This document shows positions 1-8,138 of a DNA stretch of 64,000 bases, in pieces. Position numbers and translations under genes: made by a program. The DNA is taken from contig OZ244794.1 in the NCBI GenBank assembly GCA_965219915.1, positions 1,116,001 through 1,180,000 of the forward strand. Direction: 5' to 3'. This DNA is from Bin80 sp965219915 (GTDB taxonomy: Bacteria > Bacteroidota > Rhodothermia > Rhodothermales > Bin80). Position 1 is the first letter of the stretch. Each line of letters starts with the position of its first letter. The notes beneath the pieces are model-generated. The model ran no database searches. It had not been told where the DNA came from and was given only the letters and a program-made list of their open reading frames with translations.

Positions 1-386
1 GTTCGCCGCGCCATCCGCGCATGGATGAGGGCGACGTGCCCACCCTCTGAGAGGGGGGTGGGATCCATGACGGCATAGCGGACGATCCGGGTTTCACCCG
101 GGGGAATGATCAGGCGGGGCGGGAACACCGTCAGGTGCTTGGACAGATCGCCGATGGCTGAGGGCGCATCCGTGCGGTCCGGGTCCGCCTCGATACCCGT
201 GGCCACGATGGTGATTTCAGCGGCCGCGGTACCCGGGTTCCGCAGTTGTAGATCGCCGTACGGCACGGCGTCGGTTGTCCATTTGAAGGCGGGTGTGACC
301 TTGAGTGCCAACTCGCTCGTTTCCTGGGCCTGGGACACATGCGTAAGAAGCAAGGTTGCAGCGAGGATGCGGGGAAGTTTTTGCAT
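1..386 (-). CDS. PapD-like periplasmic pilus chaperone, 3' end beyond window
   Basis: The gene starts at an ATG complement at 384-386 and is cut by the left edge after about 128 codons. The translation begins MQKLPRILAATLLLTHVSQAQ, a signal peptide, followed by a beta-rich domain with the hallmarks of the N-terminal domain of PapD/FimC-type chaperones: a stretch on the pattern 'LTVFPPRLIIPPGETRIVRY' (about residues 86-105), which in the family is the G1-strand and PGE turn that caps pilin subunits. It lies 4 bp after the third of three DUF4402-like secreted proteins on the same strand, so chaperone and subunits look co-transcribed. An usher would be expected beyond the edge but cannot be seen. 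Alternative: a chaperone for other secreted beta-sandwich proteins. Confidence 0.72.
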   Translation of the reverse strand, partial: MQKLPRILAATLLLTHVSQAQETSELALKVTPAFKWTTDAVPYGDLQLRNPGTAAAEITIVATGIEADPDRTDAPSAIGDLSKHLTVFPPRLIIPPGETRIVRYAVMDPTPLSEGGHVALIHARMARR

Positions 387-390
387 GGGC

Positions 391-921
391 TTAGAGTTGC
401 GTGATCTGAACAGTCATCTCCCCGACATACCGCCCCTGTGGGGCCAGATTCGCGAAAAGAGTGCCCCCTACCCGGATCTGTGTGCACCCTGATTCTCCGA
501 TCTTATCCTGTAGGGTTGTTGTATCAGGGAGCCGCTCAAACGCTGCCTGGGTGCATTCATGACTGCGCGCCCAGCTGTGTCGGAAGTAGGGCTGGGTGGC
601 CGAGCGGGGAGCAGAGAAAGGAGGCAACACCTCCACCGTTACCTGTGTACCCGGTGAACCGGTCAGGAGGATGCCGGCGAGGCTGTGTGTCCCATAAGCA
701 TCTCCACTTCTCACACCCGATTCCGGATGGAGTTCGACTGGCCCTGCGTTCTGACTGATCTGCCCGAAATCCAGGCGCGCAGACGAGACACTCAATGTGA
801 GGGTTGGGGGGATGATCTCCACGGCGACCGCCATGGCAGCGTGCTGCTTGGCAACGGCTGCGGAAGCCGCCAGACAGGACATGATAAGAAGGGGAATTAT
901 GAGGCGGCGGGTCAGGAACAT
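391..921 (-). CDS. small secreted DUF4402/pilin-like protein (subunit 3)
   Basis: About 176 residues from the ATG at 919-921, chosen because it overlaps the stop of the upstream gene by 10 bp and gives a clean signal peptide (MFLTRRLIIPLLIMSCLAASAAVA); a longer reading frame to 1086 would lack one. After the signal comes a beta-sandwich-like sequence with 'ARLDFGQISQNAG' near the start and 'IRVGGTLF...GRYVGEMTVQITQL' at the end, the same frame of motifs (xLxFG..., GGxL, GxYxGxxTVxI) as the two upstream proteins and as DUF4402/spore-coat-U pilin-like families. It lacks the terminal Cys seen in its two neighbours and has two central cysteines instead. Role as minor or tip subunit is inference. 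Confidence 0.6.
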   Translation of the reverse strand: MFLTRRLIIPLLIMSCLAASAAVAKQHAAMAVAVEIIPPTLTLSVSSARLDFGQISQNAGPVELHPESGVRSGDAYGTHSLAGILLTGSPGTQVTVEVLPPFSAPRSATQPYFRHSWARSHECTQAAFERLPDTTTLQDKIGESGCTQIRVGGTLFANLAPQGRYVGEMTVQITQL

Positions 922-1484
922 GAGAGGCTCAGGGTTACGGTGGCACTGTACGTGGCGCGGGGTGTAGTCAGCCGGATGGAGCTGATCGTTCCGCCGATCC
1001 GAAAGTAGCGGCGGAAGCTGGAGAAGGTGCCTCCAGCAGATCCGCTGTAAAATTGTCCTCTGGACGGATTGGGGGCACTGGTCCATGTCGACCCATTAAG
1101 GGATGTGGCCGTCGTAGCCGCATAGGGGATGGTGTTACTTGGGTTCGACTGGGATGTGAGCGTGGTTGGCATGAGCTGCGTGTTCATGCCGATTGAATAA
1201 GAGCTGACGTGATCGCCGTCGACGTAGAAATCCCCCACAGATGCGCCGGTCACGCTGTGGCCCGACGGCACGGTTGTCACACGACCAGTTTGCGCGTTGA
1301 CCGTCACGCTTACGGTCCCACTGCCGGGCACTCGAACGGAGCCGAAGCTCAAATCATCTGCCCCATAAAGCCCGCAGCTGGGGGAGGGGTCCTGAAAAGA
1401 TATCGTCGCTGCGATCGTCCCGGATTGGGCGTGAAGCACGCCTGGCGGGATCCACAGAAGCAGGATGTACAGAAGCGGTTTCAT
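912..1484 (-). CDS. small secreted DUF4402/pilin-like protein (subunit 2)
   Basis: 190 residues with signal peptide MKPLLYILLLWIPPGVLHAQ. The mature part opens with 'CGLYGADDLSFGSVRVPGSG' and closes with 'YFRIGGTISSI...ATYSATVTLSLSCS'. One Cys in the first strand and one in the last strand are placed as in subunit 1, suggesting a disulfide joining the first and last strands. The body is rich in Ser, Thr, Gly and Asn, typical of fimbrial or coat proteins. It sits between two similar proteins, 34 bp after one and overlapping the next by 10 bp. The fold call rests on shared motifs, not on a search. Confidence 0.6.
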   Translation of the reverse strand: MKPLLYILLLWIPPGVLHAQSGTIAATISFQDPSPSCGLYGADDLSFGSVRVPGSGTVSVTVNAQTGRVTTVPSGHSVTGASVGDFYVDGDHVSSYSIGMNTQLMPTTLTSQSNPSNTIPYAATTATSLNGSTWTSAPNPSRGQFYSGSAGGTFSSFRRYFRIGGTISSIRLTTPRATYSATVTLSLSCS

Positions 1485-1518
1485 CGGGAGATGGTCAACG
1501 GAAACACGGGCCAGCCCC

Positions 1519-2106
1519 TCAGGTGCCGCAGGTGATGGTGACGGTTATGTCGCCCTCGTAGGTGCCGGTAGTTTTTGAGCTGGAAATGCCACTGAGAGAG
1601 CCGCCGAGCCGGTAATACCGGTTCGTGGTACTGCCGAGACCGGTACCGGAGATGTTTGGCGCTCCAGAGCTGAACGTTGAAGCGGAGGCCGAGGCTCCGT
1701 TAGCCACTGCTCCAGAACTGAACGTGATCCTGCAATTTGCGTTGCTGCAACCACTCGTCTGAATGTTGCTCGGATATGAGATTGCGATCGATGTCGCGGT
1801 TGATGTATTGCTGACCGCCACCGCAAACGTCCCCCACTGCTCTGAGCCACCCCAGCTTGCTGATGGCGAACCTGAAAATCGGTTTGCTGCCGTGGCTGTG
1901 GGGGTGCTCGTTGCGGAGCCGGTCGAACTCCCGAGGGTGAAGGTGCCAAAAGTGAGGTCTTGCGTTCCCGACACGGCACAAGAAGCCGCAGGGCGTGTAA
2001 TCGTGACCGACGCCGTGATATCAGTCTGGGCACGGACAGACCCCATCGAAAGGAGGGCTAGGCCTATGAGCAGGCTGGCGTAGCGATGGAGAGAATGAAT
2101 TGACAT
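1519..2106 (-). CDS. small secreted DUF4402/pilin-like protein (subunit 1)
   Basis: 195 residues with signal peptide (MSIHSLHRYASLLIGLALLSMGSVRAQ). Mature sequence shows 'CAVSGTQDLTFGTFTLGSS' near the N terminus and 'YYRLGGSLSGISS...YEGDITVTITCGT' at the C terminus, with a further Cys pair in the middle (SGCSNANC). Very rich in Ser/Thr/Gly/Ala. The xLxFGxF motif, the GGxL motif and the closing TVTIT strand resemble DUF4402 and spore-coat-U (CsuA/B-like) subunits. First of the three similar proteins in transcription order, likely the major subunit by composition (inference). Confidence 0.62.
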   Translation of the reverse strand: MSIHSLHRYASLLIGLALLSMGSVRAQTDITASVTITRPAASCAVSGTQDLTFGTFTLGSSTGSATSTPTATAANRFSGSPSASWGGSEQWGTFAVAVSNTSTATSIAISYPSNIQTSGCSNANCRITFSSGAVANGASASASTFSSGAPNISGTGLGSTTNRYYRLGGSLSGISSSKTTGTYEGDITVTITCGT

Positions 2107-2135
2107 GACTTGTTAAGGTTAAGATGAATGCTGTT

Positions 2136-2816
2136 TCAGTTGGGACAAGGACGGGTCTGTACTTGCCCTGCGTCCCCCCACGCTTCCACGCAGGTATTCC
2201 CATCTCGGAAAGCGGTCACCATGATGGGTCGAGCAAACTCGAACTTTTGCCGATTGATTTCGCAGGCGATAGCCTCGCCGGCACCTCCGTACCGCAGGGC
2301 CTGGGGGTTGTATCCCCACATCTCCAGACGGACGGTTTCGGTGTCCTGGCTTATGAGCAGGTTCATGTCGCCCCCTGTGTAATGCTGTGCGATCGCATTC
2401 ACACACATGCCCGCAATCGCGTCAGGGGCGGTTTCGTTGGTATGGGCGGCAAGGAGAGCTTCCGGGGTCTCAGAGAGGAGGGCTTCATACCGGTAATCCG
2501 CCTCGAATTTCCACTCTGATATCAGGACCTGTAGACTCACCGGAACATATTCATTTAAATGATGGACATTCCCGGTGGGGTTGAGAATCAGGAGGTCGTC
2601 GGGACCGTAGCCGTTCGCAGTCACATCGACCATGTTCATGGACACCAGGGTGTCTGGCATGATTATCAATAGGTCGTTAAGGATCTGTTCAATCACTGCC
2701 GGATCCGTCAAAGTGACCATTGGGCGGGTCAGTTGGTCGAATGACTGGGCGCGCGATGGGGGAATCCCCAGTAGAAGGAGGATTGCCAGAAGTGGAAGGA
2801 GCCTGACGGAAATCAT
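2136..2816 (-). CDS. hypothetical secreted protein, first gene of pilus-like locus
   Basis: Start set at the ATG at 2814-2816 because the following 24 residues (MISVRLLPLLAILLLLGIPP...) form a signal peptide; the frame is open back to 2870. The mature protein (about 200 residues) is acidic, has four cysteines in its C-terminal third (CVNAIA, ACEIN, TCVEAW, RPCPN) and no repeat or motif I recognise. It is 29 bp upstream of the first pilin-like gene, same strand, so probably the first gene of that operon. The 160 bp upstream (2817-2976) are AT-rich and separate it from the divergent ArdC genes, a likely place for promoters, though I could not fix a consensus. Confidence 0.6.
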   Translation of the reverse strand: MISVRLLPLLAILLLLGIPPSRAQSFDQLTRPMVTLTDPAVIEQILNDLLIIMPDTLVSMNMVDVTANGYGPDDLLILNPTGNVHHLNEYVPVSLQVLISEWKFEADYRYEALLSETPEALLAAHTNETAPDAIAGMCVNAIAQHYTGGDMNLLISQDTETVRLEMWGYNPQALRYGGAGEAIACEINRQKFEFARPIMVTAFRDGNTCVEAWGDAGQVQTRPCPN

Positions 2817-2976
2817 GTTGATGGAATGTGAAGGATGTGAGGATACGTCATTATTTTTCGTTTGATCCAATAATATACTTCGTAATAATGTAATTTGCTA
2901 TATTCACCAGAAAGAACACAGTTTTGCCGATTTCGTGTACTATTTACGATAAATACACATACATCCATTCAATGCT

Positions 2977-3150
2977 ATGACGCATCAGCGAACTATTGTC
3001 ACCGCGGACACGCTGGATGAGCTACTCCACGCGCCAGAGGGTATGGAGATAGAAGCCCCTGAGTCGGTCTGGCGGGACGCCGGCATGGATCTGGATGAAC
3101 AGGTCGGCAAGTGGGACGATGTTGCCCCGGGGGGAGATGGCGTGGATTAA
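2977..3150 (+). CDS. small acidic protein upstream of ArdC
   Basis: A 57-codon reading frame from ATG 2977 to TAA 3148-3150, product beginning MTHQRTIVTADTLDELLHA and ending in an acidic tail (KWDDVAPGGDGVD). It has no signal peptide or transmembrane segment. It overlaps the start region of the ArdC-type gene, the arrangement expected for translational coupling on a mobile element. No family is recognised and no Shine-Dalgarno is evident, so it could be chance; the Asp/Glu-rich, DNA-mimic-like composition (about a quarter of residues acidic) makes it worth listing. Confidence 0.4.
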   Translation: MTHQRTIVTADTLDELLHAPEGMEIEAPESVWRDAGMDLDEQVGKWDDVAPGGDGVD

Positions 3151-4210
3151 GAAGAATTCCTGTGCTGATCGCTTCGAGGCACACGCCCGAGCGGTCGCCG
3201 ACCGGTTGATCGAACAGATCCGCCAGGGGACGGCTCCGTGGCAGAAATCATATCGGGCGGGGGCGCGGTCACGCCCCTATAACCTGACAACAGGGAACGA
3301 TTATCAGGGAGTGAACCTGATCTGGCTGGCGGCTGTGCGGGATCATGTAGGGTTTGGCGACACACGGTGGGGGACTTACCGGCAGGTGCAATCGATTGAT
3401 GGGCAGGTCCGCAAAGGAGAACAGGGGTTTCGGGTGGTTGGGGGATTTGATGCGAGGACAAAACAGGAGAAAGAACGGGATCGTGAGGCGGAGGCAAAAG
3501 GCGAGCGATCGGGTGGGATACGGAGGCGGTTCCGGGTCTACACGGTATTTAATGCGGAGCAATGTGATGGGATAGCGCCGCGAAAAGCTGAGGTGCCATC
3601 CTGGGATCCCTGTGATCTTGCAGATCGAATCCTCGAGCGCAGTGGAGTGGACATTGTGCACGGTCCAGTTGTGGAAGCATACTATCTACGGAGGCAAGAT
3701 CGCATCCATCTGCCGGACCCTGGCCTCTTCGACAGCAAGGAGAACTACTATCATACTTTGCTGCATGAACTTGTGCACGCAACGGGGCACGAGTCCCGTA
3801 TGGAACGGGAAACATTGATAAAATATGGGGCGGGGTTGGAATTTCGCGCTAGGGAGGAGCTTTACGCAGAGATCGGGGCGATGCTTGTCTGCACGAAGCT
3901 CGGACTGGGCTACACACCCCAGCACCAGAACACGCCCGCATACGTTGAGCATTGGTGTGATGCGGTCGGGAGTGATCCGAAGGTCATCCGAGAGGCTGCG
4001 ATGGTTGCGGGGAATATCTCCAAGCATATAATCCGAAAGATTGGGGGGCTGCGGGACAAAGACTTGGAATGGGTGGGAAGTGAGAAGCAAGTGGGGGATG
4101 TGGATCGTCATAAAGGGATTGCGCGAGTGGGGCAGATGGGGTTGCCCCAGATGGCACAAAATATCATTCAGAACGTGCCCTCCAGGGGGCACATGGAAAT
4201 GCACCGGTAA
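3137..4210 (+). CDS. ArdC-type antirestriction protein (ssDNA-binding + zincin domains)
   Basis: About 357 residues. N-terminal part (roughly 1-135) matches the ArdC/TraC1 single-stranded DNA-binding domain ('ADRLIEQIRQGTAPWQKSY', 'PYNLTTGNDYQGVNLIWL', 'WGTYRQVQSIDGQVRKGEQG'). C-terminal part is a zinc metallopeptidase-like domain with HELVHATGH (zinc ligands about H210 and H214, catalytic E211) and a downstream EELYAEIGA that would give the third ligand. In plasmids and integrative elements such proteins protect incoming single-stranded DNA during transfer. Starts at 3095, 3119 and 3137 are all in frame; I chose 3137 (MAWIKKN) because it leaves the normal short lead into the family domain and least overlap with the small upstream ORF, but no start has a well-placed ribosome-binding site. 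Confidence 0.82.
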   Translation: MAWIKKNSCADRFEAHARAVADRLIEQIRQGTAPWQKSYRAGARSRPYNLTTGNDYQGVNLIWLAAVRDHVGFGDTRWGTYRQVQSIDGQVRKGEQGFRVVGGFDARTKQEKERDREAEAKGERSGGIRRRFRVYTVFNAEQCDGIAPRKAEVPSWDPCDLADRILERSGVDIVHGPVVEAYYLRRQDRIHLPDPGLFDSKENYYHTLLHELVHATGHESRMERETLIKYGAGLEFRAREELYAEIGAMLVCTKLGLGYTPQHQNTPAYVEHWCDAVGSDPKVIREAAMVAGNISKHIIRKIGGLRDKDLEWVGSEKQVGDVDRHKGIARVGQMGLPQMAQNIIQNVPSRGHMEMHR

Positions 4211-4340
4211 TGTGGGGCGTTAGTGTTGATATATTGTTATATTACTGTCAGTGTTTCCATTCATCCTTAACCTAACTTCTACGGAGGCATGAACACAAAC
4301 ACCGTTGGGCGGCGGGCGCCCGGGACATATTCCGAGAAAG

Positions 4341-5120
4341 ATGAATTTAGGTCTCAAAGGGAAGGTTGCAGTTGTCACTGGCGCCAGTCGTGGATTAGGC
4401 AGAGGCATTGCAATGGGGCTGGCGGCAGAAGGATGCCGTCTTGTAGTTTGTGCCCGTGGTCAAGAAGGGCTGGAGGCTTTGAGAGAAGAGATCACTAGGC
4501 TTCATGGTGTGCCCGTACTGGCAAAGCAAGCAGATCTAGCGGCACCTGGAGAACCGGAAGCCTTGATTAAGACTGCGGCCGACCACTTTGGAGGGGTTCA
4601 GCTTCTGGTAAATAACGCTGGTGGGAATCGTCGGGGGAAATTCGCTGATTTGTCAGATCAGGACTGGGATGACATATTGACCTTGAATTTAAAGATGCAC
4701 CTGCGGGCCAGTCGCGCAGCAATTCCATACATGAAAACAGCCGGAGGTGGCGCCATTCTGTTTATAGGCTCCATTTTCGGACGTGAAGCCGGAGGTCCCG
4801 GGTTGTCGATCTACAATGCGACCAAGTCTGCACTCATGAGTGCCGCTAAGATCATGGCGTTGGAACTGGCGCCGGATAACATCCGCGTTAATACACTCGC
4901 GCCTGGTTCTATTCAATTTCCTGGAGGATCTTGGGACAGACGGGTAAAAAGTGACCCGGAAGGGATGAAGGTCTTTATAGCAGACAATCTGCCAATTGGC
5001 CGGTTTGGGACAGCTGAAGAAATTGCAGATGTCGCTGCATTCCTGCTTTCTGAGCGGGCGAGCCTGATTGCCGGGGCCTGTCTGAATGTTGATGGCGGCC
5101 AGTCTCGGTCTCTGATCTGA
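4341..5120 (+). CDS. SDR-family oxidoreductase (3-oxoacyl-ACP reductase-like)
   Basis: 259 residues from ATG 4341, preceded by GAGAAAG; an earlier in-frame ATG at 4305 would add an implausible arginine/glycine-rich tail. Classical short-chain dehydrogenase/reductase: cofactor motif TGASRGLG at about residues 13-20, NNAG at about 89-92, catalytic Ser in GSIFG, and YNATK giving the Tyr-x3-Lys pair. Arg in the second strand region (CARGQE) suggests NADP(H). C-terminal 'AGACLNVDGGQS' is the usual closing motif. The substrate cannot be told from sequence; FabG-like reductases and sugar/hydroxy-acid dehydrogenases share these features. The gene ends 3 bp before the convergent UPF0047 gene. Confidence 0.85.
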   Translation: MNLGLKGKVAVVTGASRGLGRGIAMGLAAEGCRLVVCARGQEGLEALREEITRLHGVPVLAKQADLAAPGEPEALIKTAADHFGGVQLLVNNAGGNRRGKFADLSDQDWDDILTLNLKMHLRASRAAIPYMKTAGGGAILFIGSIFGREAGGPGLSIYNATKSALMSAAKIMALELAPDNIRVNTLAPGSIQFPGGSWDRRVKSDPEGMKVFIADNLPIGRFGTAEEIADVAAFLLSERASLIAGACLNVDGGQSRSLI

Positions 5121-5123
5121 TCT

Positions 5124-6146
5124 CTATGTGAAGCGCAATAGACGCAGGTGCATTTCACGGACATCCGATTCAGGACGCCTCCATTGAATAAGTATTGGGC
5201 TTTGGTAAGTGCCGACCATAACGCGTCCTAGAGGATCTTCGTCTTTTGCGTTGATAAGCATTCGGATCGAACTGCCCAAATTCATCCACCGTGCTTCTAG
5301 AGGAGATGCAATCCGGTCAACTATATGTTCCAACAGGGGTAGATGCATACCCAGACGCTCCACCATGTACTCAAGGATAGAGACACTTCGATTTGCGACT
5401 CTCAGACCGTCTCGGATGGCAACGTGCATCTCATATTGAAGCACATTTTTGGCCTTGCTCGGAACCATCAGCGGATGCCGTGCAAACTGGGGAGCATTGG
5501 ACAGCATATACCTCAGTGGATTCATAAGTACGTCGGTGATGTCCCGTTCGACGAGTAGTGCTTCAAACTCATTCACGGTTACTCCCGCATGTTTCTCGCC
5601 GGGAGCCAGTTCAAGGGTGACAAGTCCCCTGTGAATCTGGTACTTGGCTACAAGTGCCTGCAGGTCGGGCAGGCTTTTGTTGAGATCCACTGCACACTGA
5701 TTTTTCTTGGGCAGGTCAACCTTCAATGTTTCTTCATGCACGCAAGAAGCATTGTTGTATCCCACAGCTATTGATTTTCTGGACCGATAATTCTCGTTGG
5801 ACTCACCATCAAGATCTATGAAGTAGACGGGGTGATCTGGAGTAGATTTGTACAGGACACAATTGCACAGGCCGAGGCATATGAAAGCCAGGTGCGAATC
5901 CGCGTTCAGCGGTTCATGTTTGCGTTGCTCAGCAGTCAATTCACTTCGGAGTTCCATGCGATCATGCCAGTAGGGCGCGCCTTCCGGGAAGAGTCTGCGA
6001 GCCGAGCGCACAAGCGATTCAATGCCTTCGCGAGTGTTTCCCAGCTTCAGGGCAAAAGGCTGCTCCAGAAATCCTGCCGTAGTATGAACCGAACAGAACG
6101 CAATCCTTTCAAAGTTGGAGAAGATACCGGAGTCTACTTTATCCAC
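5124..6146 (-). CDS. tandem UPF0047 (YjbQ-like) domain protein
   Basis: 340 residues as read from the GTG at 6144-6146. The N-terminal half carries UPF0047/YjbQ signatures: 'FCSVHTTAGFLEQ' (family VxHTTAxxxxxE), 'YWHDRMELRSE', 'LNADSHLAFICLG' (family NxDAHxxxxxxG) and 'VYFIDLDGES' (family IxFxExDGPR). The C-terminal half repeats the plan in worn form: 'LVTLELAPGEKHAGVTVNEFEA' and 'GRVMVGTYQSPILIQWRRPE', without the His-His-Asp set. Members with one domain are about 130-140 residues and have been linked to thiamine-phosphate synthase activity; two copies is unusual. The family's first strand is encoded in frame upstream of the GTG (6147-6260, 'TTLQISPRSRLDII'), but no ATG, GTG or TTG lies there before the TAA at 6261-6263, so the true start may be non-standard. 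Confidence 0.62.
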   Translation of the reverse strand: MDKVDSGIFSNFERIAFCSVHTTAGFLEQPFALKLGNTREGIESLVRSARRLFPEGAPYWHDRMELRSELTAEQRKHEPLNADSHLAFICLGLCNCVLYKSTPDHPVYFIDLDGESNENYRSRKSIAVGYNNASCVHEETLKVDLPKKNQCAVDLNKSLPDLQALVAKYQIHRGLVTLELAPGEKHAGVTVNEFEALLVERDITDVLMNPLRYMLSNAPQFARHPLMVPSKAKNVLQYEMHVAIRDGLRVANRSVSILEYMVERLGMHLPLLEHIVDRIASPLEARWMNLGSSIRMLINAKDEDPLGRVMVGTYQSPILIQWRRPESDVREMHLRLLRFT

Positions 6147-6263
6147 ATTTTTCCCAACGTTTATTATATCAAGTCGGGATCGGGGGGAGATCTGGAGTGT
6201 GGTTGCTATTGTGGGATGATTTGGAATGGGACTATTGTATTTGGGGATAGGGGACGAGTATTA

Positions 6264-7466
6264 CTAGTCGCTGATTATGGCTTCGCGACGCCCGTCGGAA
6301 AAATGGAGAGCCACCTGGTCGTGTGTATTGAGTTCTCGACTGGAGCGCACTATTTTTCCCTCCCGTTCTATGCGAGCGTAGCCACGCCCCAGGTATCGAC
6401 GCGGGTTCAGTGCGGTTATCTGTCCGTTGAGCAACTCCACTTGGTGTCTACTTTTCCGAATGCGACTGTTTAGGGACTCATTCAACAGGTCTACGTAATT
6501 GTTCAGCGTCTGTTGTGCGTCGCGCACGCGATTGATCGGCGTATTGAATGTATACGATTCCGTAATCTGGACAAGTCGCTGGCGCAGCCTGTTTATTCGG
6601 GAGACATAGGATTGATGCATCTGTTGCGTGCATCCTTGAATATTCCAGACGATCGACGAAAGTTCTGGAACAGAGGTTTGAGCGGCATGTGTGGGGGTAG
6701 CAGCGCGTACGTCAGCCACCAAGTCTGCAATGGTTGTGTCGGTTTCATGTCCAACCGCACTGATAATGGGGATTCTTGAAGCGAATATAGCGCGTGCGAC
6801 TGGCTCTTCATTGAAGGCCCAGAGGTCTTCGAGCGAACCACCCCCGCGTCCAACAATAAGTACATCAGGACGACTGTTTGCCGCTAAACGATTGAATTGA
6901 GCGATAGCATCGGTAATATCCGGCGCGGCGTATGGACCCTGAACACGAACAGGTGCCAGGATAACCTCAGCAACTGGAAAGCGATCCCGCAGGATCCGCA
7001 GGATATCCTGTAATGCTGCTCCTTCCCCGGAGGTAACAATACCAATGCGCCGGGGGATCGCGGGCAGGGGAATTTTTTTACTATTGTCAAAGAGCCCATC
7101 CTGAGCAAGTTTTCGGCGAAGCTCGAGAAAGCGTTTCTGGAGTTCGCCGGTGGTGTGTCGGCGCTCAATTTTGTGGACGTTGAACTGGAGATTTCCAAAC
7201 TTCGGATAAACAGTAGGGGATCCGTACACGCGCAGCAATTGACCCGGTTCAGGTGTGAATCCCACATACAGTGTTCGACTTTTCCACATTACGCATTTGA
7301 GCGCGCTTGAGTCGTCAGCAATTGTAAAGTACCAGTGTCCCCGAACAGATTTATGCTCGGAAAGCTCGCCCTCAACCCAGGCAAACCCGTTGGCTTCAAT
7401 ATACTCGCGCAGGGCCGCCATGTACTTGCCTACGGGGATGGCCGCCTCTCTCGAGTTTATGCTCAT
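6264..7466 (-). CDS. xseA: exodeoxyribonuclease VII large subunit
   Basis: 400 residues, the normal length of XseA. An N-terminal OB-fold (about 10-105, 'WVEGELSEHKSVRGHWYFTI', 'LKCVMWKS') is followed by the catalytic core with 'GIVTSGEGAALQDI', 'VGRGGGSLEDLWAFNEE', 'SAVGHETDTTIADLVAD' and 'RAATPTHAAQ', then a long coiled-coil region and the C-terminal 'RRYLGRGYARIEREGKIVRS'. With the small subunit XseB it degrades single-stranded DNA from both ends in the cytoplasm. xseB is not visible next to it. The gene ends 117 bp before the GTG of the UPF0047 gene. Confidence 0.95.
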   Translation of the reverse strand: MSINSREAAIPVGKYMAALREYIEANGFAWVEGELSEHKSVRGHWYFTIADDSSALKCVMWKSRTLYVGFTPEPGQLLRVYGSPTVYPKFGNLQFNVHKIERRHTTGELQKRFLELRRKLAQDGLFDNSKKIPLPAIPRRIGIVTSGEGAALQDILRILRDRFPVAEVILAPVRVQGPYAAPDITDAIAQFNRLAANSRPDVLIVGRGGGSLEDLWAFNEEPVARAIFASRIPIISAVGHETDTTIADLVADVRAATPTHAAQTSVPELSSIVWNIQGCTQQMHQSYVSRINRLRQRLVQITESYTFNTPINRVRDAQQTLNNYVDLLNESLNSRIRKSRHQVELLNGQITALNPRRYLGRGYARIEREGKIVRSSRELNTHDQVALHFSDGRREAIISD

Positions 7467-7607
7467 GGATTCTGCCCAATATTTGAATCACACAAATCGC
7501 CTGCTCCAACGAAGACGCAATATTCCTGGTACGACAGGACAATCAAGCACAGTGTGCACATGTTTGGCCAATTCGTGCGGTCGCGCGCACAAAATATACA
7601 CAAACCT

Positions 7608-8138
7608 ATGACGATTCCGCAAGTACACGGGCCGATGATATCCTCACCAATAAAGCCCAAGCGCATTATGTTCGTGTGTTTGGGCAATCATTGCAGAAGT
7701 CCGCTCGCTCACGGCTATTTCCAGCATCTCGTGGAGAAGCATGGACTGGAGGATGATATAGAAGTGGCTTCCTCGGGGACGAGCGGTTGGCACATAGGTG
7801 AAGCCCCGGATTCACGGGTTTGTTGGGTCGCAAGACGACATGGTGTCGGCCTAGATCAAATTAGAGGACAGAAGATCACAAAAGCTGATCTGCGGACTTG
7901 TGACCTTATACTGGTCATGGACAGATCGAACCTGAGAGATGTGCTTTTATTGGACAGAGATGGCCGTTACACCGAGAAAGTGAAACTTTTGCGCACCTTT
8001 GATCCATCCTCCGGGGATGATGAAATACCAGATCCGTATTACAGCGGCATCTTTGAGGAGGTCTATACGATTGTGTCCAGAGCGTGTGATTCCCTTTTGG
8101 AAGAGATTAAATGCTCATTTGGTGCACCTACTAGCTAG
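7608..8138 (+). CDS. low-molecular-weight protein tyrosine phosphatase
   Basis: 176 residues from ATG 7608; starts at 7635 and 7668 are also possible and only alter a non-conserved lead. The P-loop CLGNHCRS at about residue 25 fits the family Cx5RS motif (usually CxGNICRS; here His replaces Ile), and 'IPDPYYSG' near residue 145 supplies the DP general acid followed by tyrosines. Such cytoplasmic enzymes remove phosphate from tyrosine, often acting on bacterial tyrosine kinases that control polysaccharide export; no kinase is adjacent. The gene is divergent from xseA, whose start is only about 140 bp upstream, so part of the frame upstream of 7608 is xseA antisense and was left out. Confidence 0.85.
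   Translation: MTIPQVHGPMISSPIKPKRIMFVCLGNHCRSPLAHGYFQHLVEKHGLEDDIEVASSGTSGWHIGEAPDSRVCWVARRHGVGLDQIRGQKITKADLRTCDLILVMDRSNLRDVLLLDRDGRYTEKVKLLRTFDPSSGDDEIPDPYYSGIFEEVYTIVSRACDSLLEEIKCSFGAPTS

Noticed and set aside
5832..6473. 213-codon plus-strand frame across the UPF0047/xseA junction
   Set aside because: Spans two genes on the other strand, low-quality sequence, no motif.
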